A stretch of 9,944 bases of DNA from an uncultured Clostridium sp. Its GTDB lineage: Bacteria > Bacillota > Clostridia > Lachnospirales > Anaerotignaceae. The stretch covers positions 1 to 9,944 of the forward strand of contig CAMXTM010000055.1 in the NCBI GenBank assembly GCA_947246775.1. The letters run 5' to 3'. The position numbers were made by a program, and so were the translations under genes. This document shows, piece by piece, positions 1 through 6,009 of this stretch (position 1 is its first letter; the number at the start of each line of letters is the position of its first letter). The notes below the pieces were generated by a model that made no database searches, was not told the DNA's origin, and saw nothing but the letters and a program-made list of their open reading frames with translations.

Positions 1-239
1 ATCACTTAAACGATTGTGAAGATTTACCTTTAGGCTCTTGCGGTGATGACAAGCGTTTATGGCCTGAAGAGGGTGTTGTTGACCATGCTGGAATCGCTTC
101 CGCATTAAAGGAAATTGGTTTTGACGGTGTATGCACAATAGAAGAATTCCGCCCAGAATACTATGCAATGTCCCATGAAGAAAATGTAAAAAAGGCTGCT
201 GAAGTAACAAAGAAATTTGTACAAAAATATTTTGCATAA
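1..239 (+). CDS. iolI: IolI-like inosose isomerase (2-keto-myo-inositol isomerase), 3' end only
   Basis: This is the C-terminal 78 residues of a TIM-barrel sugar isomerase/epimerase; the rest lies upstream of the window. Codons start at base 3 and the stop is TAA at 237-239. The visible protein runs from HLNDCEDLP through RLWPEEG and SALKEIGF to EEFRPEYY and ends in KYFA. This order (H-x-x-D-x-E-D, D-x-R-x-WP-x-x-G, E-x-FRPEYY) closely follows the C-terminus of Bacillus subtilis IolI as I remember it. There the His of the first motif and the first Glu of the last are metal ligands. IolI interconverts inosose isomers in myo-inositol catabolism. The inositol genes downstream (iolE, iolH-like, iolC) support the assignment. 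Another xylose-isomerase-like epimerase is possible, because only the last quarter is visible. Confidence 0.75.
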   Translation, partial: HLNDCEDLPLGSCGDDKRLWPEEGVVDHAGIASALKEIGFDGVCTIEEFRPEYYAMSHEENVKKAAEVTKKFVQKYFA

Positions 240-248
240 CATCAAAAA

Positions 249-277
249 ACGGCTGCCTTAGTATTTAAGGTAGCCGT
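249..277 (+). terminator. Hairpin between iolI and the transporter gene, possible weak terminator
   Basis: A 12-bp stem (ACGGCTGCCTTA at 249-260 with TAAGGTAGCCGT at 266-277, one G-T wobble) closes a 5-base loop. Only a weak, interrupted T run (ATTACTT) follows, and an A run precedes it. It starts 10 bases after the iolI stop and ends 32 bases before the transporter start. I read it as a partial terminator or mRNA-stabilising hairpin that would separate iolI expression from the downstream genes. Full termination is uncertain because of the poor T tract. Confidence 0.55.
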
Positions 278-309
278 ATTACTTAGAATCATGATTGGAG
301 GGGAAATGT

Positions 310-2409
310 ATGGTACAAGGAGGAATACCCGAACTATTAAATTTTAAACAAAAAAACAAAGATATGAACGAGTTCATTAAAGTACCATTATCAGAAAAGT
401 TATCCTATTGTTTTGGTGACCCTGCTTTAACTTTAATGTACACCATGACAACAACTTTATTGATATACTTTTATACCAATGTCGTAGGTATATCATCTGG
501 TTCTGTTGGTATGATAATGCTTTTATCCAGAGTATTTGACGGTTTTTCTGATGTACTTATGGGAACCATTATTGACCGTACTCATTCAAAATATGGTAAA
601 GCTAGAATTTGGATATTAAGACTTGCAATTCCTTATGCTCTAGCGGCAATCTTACTATTCACCATGCCAAATGTAGGCGACATGGGAAAAGTAATTTATG
701 CTTTTGTAACCTATAATATTATGAACACAGTAGTATATACAGCAATCAGTCAACCATTTCATGCACTTGGTTCTTTAATGAGTCGTGACAGAAAAGAAAG
801 AGATACTATTTGTAACATTCGTATGGTATTATCCATTACAGCAAGTATGGTGATTACTGCCTTTACATTACCTATCATCAACAAAGTTGCTGTCTTGATA
901 AACAATACACAAGCTGCATGGATTATTGTAACAGCAGTATATGCAACAATTTCTGTATTTGTCTTAATTAATACATACTGTACTTGTACAGAAAGAGTAA
1001 AAGCAGCAGCACAAGAACAAAAATCAGATATTCCATTTTTTACTGCCTTTAAGGCAACCATTACAAACAGATACTTTTTGATTGCTTTAGGGCTTATGAT
1101 TTTTTATACAGCTTATCAGATTATCATAGGTACTGACTTAACTTATTACTGTCAATATGTTTTAAATGATGTCAATTTAGTAATGCCTTTATCCGCAGCA
1201 GAAAAAATCGCAACCATTATTGGTATCGCAATGCTTCCTAAAATATTACCAAAGTATGGAAAAAGAAATTTAATTTGTGCTGGTTGTTTACTAGGTATTG
1301 CAGGACAACTTGTATTCCTTTTAAATATTACAAGTGTACCTCTAGGTATTCTCACTTGTATTATGAGAGGTTTCGGTATTGCGCCATTTTATGGCACACA
1401 ATACTCCTTACCAAGTGATGCTATTGAATATGGTCACTGGAAAACTGGTGTACGTGTAGAAGGTTTAATGTTTTCTTCTATGAGTATGGGACAAAAAGCA
1501 GGTTCTGGTTTTACTTCTGCTATTATGGGTGCAATCCTTTCTATGGCAGCTTTTGATGGTTTAAAAGCAACAGCAGCAGAACAAACTGTTGAAGCAATCG
1601 CAGCAATAAAAGGTTTTTATCTATATGTACCAATCGCAATTTGGATTATTATGTTTTTAATCGCAGCTTGCTACAAATTAGACAAAACATATGACAAAAT
1701 TATGAGAGAGCTTATTGCAAGAGAGGGAAAAACTTTAGACGATGTGGAACAAGAAGTTAATGTTGTAGAAAACAAAACTGGAAACGAAATTAATGTTGCA
1801 ATTGGTCGTTTATATGGCGCAAGTGGAAAAAAAGTAGCAGAAAGAATTTCAAAAGAGTTAAACTGTCGGCTTTACGACAGGCAAATTATATGCCTTATGG
1901 CTGAAAAATTTGGTATGGATTCCTATTCTATGAAAGATATTGAAAGTTATTTTGATTCTTACAATGAACAACAAGAAATTACATTTTCCCCTTATGCCTA
2001 TGGTAATGCAGGTACTGCTGGAGATTTAACCGCAAGTGATATGTTTAAAGTACAAACAAAAATCATTAGAGAATTGTCTGTTAAATCACCTGGTGTATTT
2101 TTAGGAAGATGTGCTAATTTTATATTAGAAGATAAACCACATAGCTATTCTTTCTTCTTATATGCTGATGACGAATATAGAAAAAAAGAAGCAGCAGAAT
2201 ACTATAAGGAAGAAAGTTTACAAGACTTAGACAAGAGAGACGAGCAAAGAAATAATTACTATCAAAAATTTACGGGAACACAAAGAAATGACCCTAGATA
2301 CTATGATATGGTTATCAATGTGGGCAAAGTAGGCATAGATAATGCAGTCAATATGATATTAAACTATATCAAACAAAAAGAAGCGGAGGGAAATAATCAT
2401 GTTAGATAA
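310..2409 (+). CDS. GPH-family cation symporter fused to a C-terminal cytidylate-kinase-like domain
   Basis: The 699-residue protein has two parts. Residues ~20-475 form a glycoside-pentoside-hexuronide:cation symporter (MelB/XynB type, MFS fold) with about 12 hydrophobic segments. It carries the family motif D77-GFS-D81-VLMG, DRT at 89-91 and SKYGKARIW at 93-101. After a charged linker, residues ~492-695 resemble the cytidylate-kinase-like family (Cytidylate_kin2). A P-loop-like [11 protein letters not shown] starts at G499, followed by [16 protein letters not shown] around 597-606, NNYYQKFTG, and YYDMVIN near the end. Usual GPH proteins stop at about 450-500 residues, so the extension is extra. 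Start: GGAGGGG (297-303) lies 6 bases before ATG 310; an in-frame TTG at 295 overlaps this site, and ATG 364 lacks one. Its place between iolI and iolE suggests uptake of inositol or an inositol derivative. That substrate is inferred, and the role of the kinase-like part is unknown. Confidence 0.85.
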   Translation: MVQGGIPELLNFKQKNKDMNEFIKVPLSEKLSYCFGDPALTLMYTMTTTLLIYFYTNVVGISSGSVGMIMLLSRVFDGFSDVLMGTIIDRTHSKYGKARIWILRLAIPYALAAILLFTMPNVGDMGKVIYAFVTYNIMNTVVYTAISQPFHALGSLMSRDRKERDTICNIRMVLSITASMVITAFTLPIINKVAVLINNTQAAWIIVTAVYATISVFVLINTYCTCTERVKAAAQEQKSDIPFFTAFKATITNRYFLIALGLMIFYTAYQIIIGTDLTYYCQYVLNDVNLVMPLSAAEKIATIIGIAMLPKILPKYGKRNLICAGCLLGIAGQLVFLLNITSVPLGILTCIMRGFGIAPFYGTQYSLPSDAIEYGHWKTGVRVEGLMFSSMSMGQKAGSGFTSAIMGAILSMAAFDGLKATAAEQTVEAIAAIKGFYLYVPIAIWIIMFLIAACYKLDKTYDKIMRELIAREGKTLDDVEQEVNVVENKTGNEINVAIGRLYGASGKKVAERISKELNCRLYDRQIICLMAEKFGMDSYSMKDIESYFDSYNEQQEITFSPYAYGNAGTAGDLTASDMFKVQTKIIRELSVKSPGVFLGRCANFILEDKPHSYSFFLYADDEYRKKEAAEYYKEESLQDLDKRDEQRNNYYQKFTGTQRNDPRYYDMVINVGKVGIDNAVNMILNYIKQKEAEGNNHVR

Positions 2410-3295
2410 AAATAAAGTAAAATTAGGGATTGCTCCTATTGCATGGACAAATGATGATATGCCAGATTTAGGCAAAGAAAATACTTTCGAACAATGTGTC
2501 AGTGAAATGGCACTTGCAGGATTTACAGGCTCAGAAGTTGGCGGAAAATATCCTACCGATACAACTGTTTTAAAAAAGGCTTTAGATATGAGAAAGATAG
2601 GAATCTGCAATCAATGGTTTTCCTCCTTTTTGATTTCCAAGCCATATGAAGAAACAGAAAAGGAATTTGTAAAAGCAATCGACTTTTTACATACGATGGG
2701 AGCAAAAGTCATTGGTGTTTCAGAACAAAGCTACAGTATTCAGGGAAAATTAGACCAACCTGTTTGGGAAGGCAAATATGTAATGAATGATGATGAATGG
2801 AAATTATTGACAGATGGACTCAATAAATTAGGTCAGCTTGCAAAAGACAAAGGCATGACTTTAACATTCCATCATCATATGGGTACAGTAGTACAAACAG
2901 AACAAGAAATTGACAAATTTATGGAAATGGTAAACCCAGAATTAGTGTATCTATTGTTTGACAGCGGACACCTATCTTTTGCAGGCATAGACCCTGTAAA
3001 AGTATTAAAAAAATATGTGAATCGTGTAAAACACGTGCATTTAAAAGACATTCGCAGCGAAATGGTAGAAAAATCCAAAAAAGAAAAATGGAGCTTTTTA
3101 AAAGGAGTACGTGAGGGCGTATTTACTGTACCTGGAGATGGTGATGTCGATTTTGAACCAATCTTTACTGTACTTGAAAATGCTGGTTACGAGGGCTTTG
3201 TTGTGGTAGAGGCAGAACAAGACCCTGCAAAAGCAAATCCTTTAGAATATGCTCTAAAAGCTAGAAAATATATTGCAGAAAAAACTGGATTATAA
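2399..3295 (+). CDS. iolE: IolE, myo-inosose-2 dehydratase
   Basis: IolE dehydrates scyllo-inosose (2-keto-myo-inositol) to 3D-(3,5/4)-trihydroxycyclohexane-1,2-dione in the cytosolic inositol pathway. The 298-residue length fits the family. Visible hallmarks of this TIM-barrel enzyme are [12 protein letters not shown] (11-22), [19 protein letters not shown] (30-48), FHHHMGT (157-163), [12 protein letters not shown] (185-196), [10 protein letters not shown] (210-219), [11 protein letters not shown] (244-254) and VVVEAEQDP (268-276). The His/Asp/Glu residues in these blocks are the expected metal and substrate contacts. The ATG lies inside the end of the transporter gene (11-bp overlap), and GGAGGG at 2385-2390 sits 8 bases before it. 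Translation is therefore probably coupled to the transporter. The frame is intact and I see no odd residues. Confidence 0.93.
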   Translation: MLDKNKVKLGIAPIAWTNDDMPDLGKENTFEQCVSEMALAGFTGSEVGGKYPTDTTVLKKALDMRKIGICNQWFSSFLISKPYEETEKEFVKAIDFLHTMGAKVIGVSEQSYSIQGKLDQPVWEGKYVMNDDEWKLLTDGLNKLGQLAKDKGMTLTFHHHMGTVVQTEQEIDKFMEMVNPELVYLLFDSGHLSFAGIDPVKVLKKYVNRVKHVHLKDIRSEMVEKSKKEKWSFLKGVREGVFTVPGDGDVDFEPIFTVLENAGYEGFVVVEAEQDPAKANPLEYALKARKYIAEKTGL

Positions 3296-3314
3296 AAGTT
3301 AGGAGGTTTTTGTT

Positions 3315-4241
3315 ATGAAAATTGCATTTGATGTTGACGTTTTAGCAAAACAAATGGACATTAACAGAATGGTTCACCAAGTTGCAGACTGGGGCTACAA
3401 ATATATTGAACAATCTCCACACCCTAGAATTAACCCATTTTACAAACACCCTTTATTTTCAAAAGAATGTGAAATGGAATACAGAAAAGCATTAAAAGAA
3501 ACAGGTGTAGAAATTTCTTCCTTTATTGTTGTATATCGTTGGTCAGGCCCAACAGAAGAACAAAGACAATTTGCAGTAGCTAACTGGAAAAGAATGATAC
3601 AAATTGCAGCAGATATGGGCGTACAGGTTATCAATACAGAGTTATCTGGCGACCCAAACCAACAAGAAATTTGCAATGGTATGTGGTTCCGTTCTATGGA
3701 AGAATTATTACCGATTATTGAAAAAGAGGGAATTCGAGTGGAAATACAATCTCACCCATACGATTTTTGTGAGCTAAACAACGAAACTTGCGATTTAGTA
3801 AAATCTTTCCGCTCCAAAAATTTAGGCTATGTTTATTCTTCTCCTCATGGATTTTTCTATGACCAAGGAAAAGGTGATGTACGTTCTATGCTTCGCTATG
3901 CAGGAGATGAATTGACACACGTATTATTTGCAGACACTTTTAATCAAACATTAGACTGTCGTTATATATTAAATCCACCATGGTTAAATGGCAGAGGCAA
4001 AGCAGATGTAACAGTACATCAACATTTAGCAATGGGCGAAGGTGATGTTGATTTTGACGGAATCTTTGAAACATTAAGAGAAATGGACTTTGCAAACAAA
4101 CAATTAAAACCAGATGCACCAAAAGTAGGCGGCGACAACATCGCTTGTGTATCTATGTTTGGTTTCCCAGAAAAAATGAACAAACAAGCTCCAGAAGCGA
4201 GAGAAAGAATTGAAAAAGAATTATTAAATAAAAAAGCATAA
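3315..4241 (+). CDS. iolH: IolH-like sugar phosphate isomerase/epimerase (TIM barrel)
   Basis: The 308-residue protein belongs to the xylose-isomerase-like TIM-barrel superfamily. Its block order matches proteins annotated IolH in inositol operons: MKIAFDVD at the N-terminus, WGYKYIEQSP (26-35), VVYRWSGPTEEQ (72-83), NWKRMIQIA (90-98), NTELSG (107-112), WFRSMEELLPIIEKEG (124-139), IQSHPYDF (144-151), HVLFADTFN (202-210), RYILNPP (216-222) and VHQHLAMGEGDVDFDGIF (234-251). Glu109, His147, Asp207 and His235/237 are plausible metal ligands by position. The biochemical step of IolH is not firmly established, so I state only a role in inositol or inositol-derivative breakdown. AGGAGGT at 3301-3307 lies 7 bases before the ATG. 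The gene starts 19 bases after iolE, so both share one transcript, and it ends before a strong terminator. Confidence 0.8.
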   Translation: MKIAFDVDVLAKQMDINRMVHQVADWGYKYIEQSPHPRINPFYKHPLFSKECEMEYRKALKETGVEISSFIVVYRWSGPTEEQRQFAVANWKRMIQIAADMGVQVINTELSGDPNQQEICNGMWFRSMEELLPIIEKEGIRVEIQSHPYDFCELNNETCDLVKSFRSKNLGYVYSSPHGFFYDQGKGDVRSMLRYAGDELTHVLFADTFNQTLDCRYILNPPWLNGRGKADVTVHQHLAMGEGDVDFDGIFETLREMDFANKQLKPDAPKVGGDNIACVSMFGFPEKMNKQAPEARERIEKELLNKKA

Positions 4242-4287
4242 ATCTAGGATACCTTCCATATTTTTAGACTTCTCTTTATAAAATGAT

Positions 4288-4347
4288 AAAAAATGTACCT
4301 AAAAGTTAGTATGTTGCTAATTTTTATAGGTGCATTTTTATTTTTTA
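4288..4347 (+). terminator. Rho-independent terminator of the transporter-iolE-iolH unit
   Basis: The AAAAATGTACCTA-type 5' arm (from about 4288) pairs with TAGGTGCATTTTT (ending about 4339), with small internal bulges. An inner GTTAG/CTAAT pairing closes a short loop, and a run of T continues to 4347. It lies about 50 bases after the iolH-like stop, and no later gene in that unit follows. The A-rich 5' side and T-rich 3' side could also work on the other strand, but no gene on that strand ends here. In the remaining bases up to 4431 I see no further gene or clear site. Confidence 0.75.
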
Positions 4348-4431
4348 TTCTACCAAAACAATGATAAATACTAGCGATTTTTTTATTTCTGTTGTATGAT
4401 AATATCAAAATGATTTTTGCTAAAAATATTA

Positions 4432-4457
4432 GTGTGCAATAGTGCTATATTGTGTGC
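4432..4457 (+). promoter_or_regulatory. Candidate promoter and operator of the LacI-family regulator gene
   Basis: TGCTATATT (4443-4451) fits an extended -10 element (TGnTATAAT type). No good -35 lies 17 bases upstream, though TTGCTA occurs at 4417-4422 with a spacer that is too long. An inverted repeat CAATA-N6-TATTG (4437-4452) overlaps this -10, and two GTGTGC copies (4432-4437, 4452-4457) lie 20 bases apart, about two helical turns. This could be an autoregulatory site. The right copy, TTGTGTGC, differs by one base from TTGCGTGC in the iolC promoter, which may be chance. Transcription would start near 4458. Confidence 0.35.
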
Positions 4458-4484
4458 TTTTTTTAAAAAATAGAGGTGAAAAAA

Positions 4485-5510
4485 ATGAGAGTGACAATAC
4501 AACAGATTGCCGACAAAGCAGGCGTATCACGTGGAACAGTTGACAGAGCATTAAACAATCGTGGCAGAATTGCTCCCGATGTGGCTGAAAAAATAAAAAA
4601 TATCGCTGACGAATTAGGATATACTCCAACAATTAGAAAAAAATCAGAAATAAAAAAGAAAAAATTGAAAATTGGGATTATCAATCAACTTGCAAAATCT
4701 TCTTTTATGATAGAAATAAACAAGGGAATCCAACAGGCAAAAGAAGAATTAGCAGAATGGGGCATAGAAATTATTGTAAAAGAAGCGCTCTCTATTGATG
4801 AAAAAATACAACTTCAATATATAGAAGAACTCCTAGAATTAGGCATTGACGGACTCGCTATTATGCCCGTTAATTGCGAAAGTATTCGTTCTAAACTGAA
4901 TTGGCTCATAGACCAAAAAAAAATACCTGTTGTTACCTTTAATTCTGACATTGTAGGTACAAAAAGATGCTGCTTTGTAGGAATGGATAATCGAAAAAGC
5001 GGATATACTGCCGCAGGTTTAATGAATATTTTGACAGGCGGAACAGGCAAAATTTTAATTATTACTGGCTTTTTTAGTAATTATGTCAATAATTCCAGAG
5101 TAGATGGTTTTATTGAAGAAATTAAAAATTCATACCCACAATTAAATATTGCAGGCGTACAGGCAAGTTTTGATGAGGCAGAAGAAGTCGAACGCATTAT
5201 CGAAAATGCAATGAAAGATGTTTCTGGAATCAACGGAATCTTAGTAGTCTCTGGTGGTCAGTCTGGCATCGCAAAGGCATTTGAAAAATTAAATATCGAA
5301 AAAAGACCTTATGTGATTATTTACGACAAAACACCTAAAAATGAAAAAATATTAAAAGATAATGTCGCAGATTTTTTAATTGACCAAAATAGTTATATAC
5401 AAGGTTATCGCCCTCCTTATATTTTAGCAAATATATTAGGAAAAGGGCAGCTACCAAAAAGTGAATTTTTGTTTACAGACATCAATATTAAAACAAAATA
5501 TAATCTGTAA
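4485..5510 (+). CDS. LacI-family transcriptional regulator with a sugar-binding effector domain
   Basis: A cytosolic DNA-binding protein of 341 residues, normal for LacI/GalR regulators. The N-terminal helix-turn-helix is clear: VTIQQIADKAGVSRGTVDRA (3-22) followed by LNNRGRIAPDVAEKI. A hinge with GYTPTIRKK and a lysine-rich linker leads into a periplasmic-binding-protein-like domain from about residue 61. That domain includes KIGIINQ, LGIDGLAIMPVN, IPVVTFNSDI, CCFVGMDNRKSGYTAAGLM and INGILVVSGGQSG, typical of sugar-responsive members. AGAGGTG (4472-4478) lies 6 bases before ATG 4485. An in-frame GTG at 4476 lies inside that site and is less likely. It follows the iol block but has its own upstream region after a terminator. 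The effector could be an inositol intermediate. The glycyl-radical remnant directly downstream is an alternative former partner, so the regulon cannot be settled here. Confidence 0.9.
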   Translation: MRVTIQQIADKAGVSRGTVDRALNNRGRIAPDVAEKIKNIADELGYTPTIRKKSEIKKKKLKIGIINQLAKSSFMIEINKGIQQAKEELAEWGIEIIVKEALSIDEKIQLQYIEELLELGIDGLAIMPVNCESIRSKLNWLIDQKKIPVVTFNSDIVGTKRCCFVGMDNRKSGYTAAGLMNILTGGTGKILIITGFFSNYVNNSRVDGFIEEIKNSYPQLNIAGVQASFDEAEEVERIIENAMKDVSGINGILVVSGGQSGIAKAFEKLNIEKRPYVIIYDKTPKNEKILKDNVADFLIDQNSYIQGYRPPYILANILGKGQLPKSEFLFTDINIKTKYNL

Positions 5511-5531
5511 CACAAAAATAACCATAGTAAA

Positions 5532-5556
5532 AGCAGTGTTCTATTAGAATCCTGCT
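5532..5556 (+). other. Small hairpin after the regulator gene
   Basis: AGCAG (5532-5536) pairs with CTGCT (5552-5556), and TTCT pairs with AGAA inside around a 3-base loop, with two imperfect positions between the stems. It lies 21 bases after the regulator stop. No T run follows, so it is not a convincing terminator. It could stabilise the mRNA end or be chance in decayed DNA. Confidence 0.3.
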
Positions 5557-5576
5557 CAGACTGTCAAAGAAGCTAG

Positions 5577-5675
5577 TTAAAAGATGCGCAAGCTCACCCT
5601 AAAAATTATAAAGATTTACTTGTACGTATAGCAGGATATAGTACACAATTTGTTAATCTTTCCAAATCAATGCAA
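5577..5675 (+). pseudogene. Remnant of a glycyl radical enzyme, C-terminal fragment
   Basis: One frame, starting right after an in-frame TAG at 5574-5576, reads [14 protein letters not shown] and then [19 protein letters not shown]. This matches the glycyl-radical loop of pyruvate formate-lyase-like enzymes (dehydratases, lyases and decarboxylases of that family). The consensus there is RVxGYxxxFxxL after a HPExYxDL stretch, with the radical on the Gly of RIAGYS (codon 5634-5636). Intact enzymes are roughly 780-850 residues. Only about 33 are recognisable here, with no start or catalytic Cys loop, and the usual final QDEII tail is replaced by unrelated frame. The piece is therefore a decayed 3' end, not a gene. 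A separate small glycyl-radical spare-part protein is unlikely, because there is no start codon or ribosome site and the C-terminus is disrupted. Confidence 0.7.
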
Positions 5676-5805
5676 GTTTGGAAAATACCAAGCGCTTGCT
5701 TTAGATTTACCACAATCAAATTTTAAAACACCTACAAAACAAAAAATGGAACACCTCAAAACTATTTTAACTGAAATAGGCATAGAATTAGCGGATTTTA
5801 GATAA
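5671..5805 (+). pseudogene. Probable remnant of a glycyl-radical-enzyme activase, C-terminal fragment
   Basis: In the next frame, overlapping the end of the glycyl-radical fragment, the DNA reads [13 protein letters not shown], then [20 protein letters not shown], and stops at TAA 5803-5805. This order (GxxKYxALxxxxP, a Pro-rich gap, then P-[ST]-x-x-x-M-x-x-[IL]-x-x-[IL]-x-x-x-G) resembles the C-terminal end of radical SAM activating enzymes of the glycyl-radical family. No CxxxCxxC cluster motif or start codon is present. Such activases usually lie next to their enzyme. A deletion running from the enzyme's 3' end into the activase would leave exactly these two ends side by side. The match is from memory of the family and is weaker than that of the glycyl-radical loop. 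Confidence 0.5.
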
Positions 5806-5823
5806 TTTAAAAATCTTATTGAT

Positions 5824-5864
5824 TCAGATTGATAAATATGTTTGTTTATCAATCTGATTTTTTT
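5824..5864 (+). terminator. Strong rho-independent terminator behind the decayed glycyl-radical locus
   Basis: A perfect 13-bp stem (TCAGATTGATAAA at 5824-5836 with TTTATCAATCTGA at 5845-5857) closes an 8-base loop and is followed by seven T. It begins 18 bases after the activase-like stop. It therefore probably ended the lost operon and has outlived it. It now also insulates the downstream sensor gene from the regulator gene. Confidence 0.9.
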
Positions 5865-5943
5865 ATAGTATAAAAATTCTAATATAATTACAATATTTTT
5901 ACTTTTTTACTCAAAATGTGTACTTTTTTGTGGAAAAATATTA

Positions 5944-5949
5944 TATAAT
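5944..5949 (+). promoter_or_regulatory. Candidate -10 element for the hydrogenase-like sensor gene
   Basis: A perfect TATAAT lies in a very AT-rich stretch after the terminator. The hexamer 17 bases upstream (TACTTT, 5921-5926) is a poor -35, so the promoter call rests mainly on the -10 and on position. Transcription would begin near 5956, giving a leader of about 54 bases before the ATG at 6010. I see no riboswitch-like fold in that leader. Confidence 0.4.
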
Positions 5950-6009
5950 AAGAATTAAGTTGCTGATTATGGCATCAAATATATAAAAAGAAAATAGGTG
6001 AGTGATAGT

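Noticed and set aside
295..309. In-frame TTG at 295 as start of the transporter
   Set aside because: It overlaps the GGAGGGG ribosome site that is correctly spaced for ATG 310.
759..1061. 100-residue minus-strand open frame with hydrophobic stretches
   Set aside because: It is the complement of transmembrane codons of the symporter, which explains the hydrophobic look.
4476..4484. In-frame GTG at 4476 as start of the LacI-type regulator
   Set aside because: The GTG is part of the AGAGGTG ribosome site, and ATG 4485 starts the usual N-terminus directly before the helix-turn-helix.
5667..5852. 61-residue minus-strand open frame across the remnant and terminator
   Set aside because: The opposite strand carries recognisable glycyl-radical/activase remnants and a terminator stem, and the frame has no family features.
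5998..6009. In-frame GTG at 5998 as start of the hydrogenase-like sensor
   Set aside because: It lies inside the AGGTGA ribosome site, and ATG 6010 is 8 bases from it and begins right before the ferredoxin motif.
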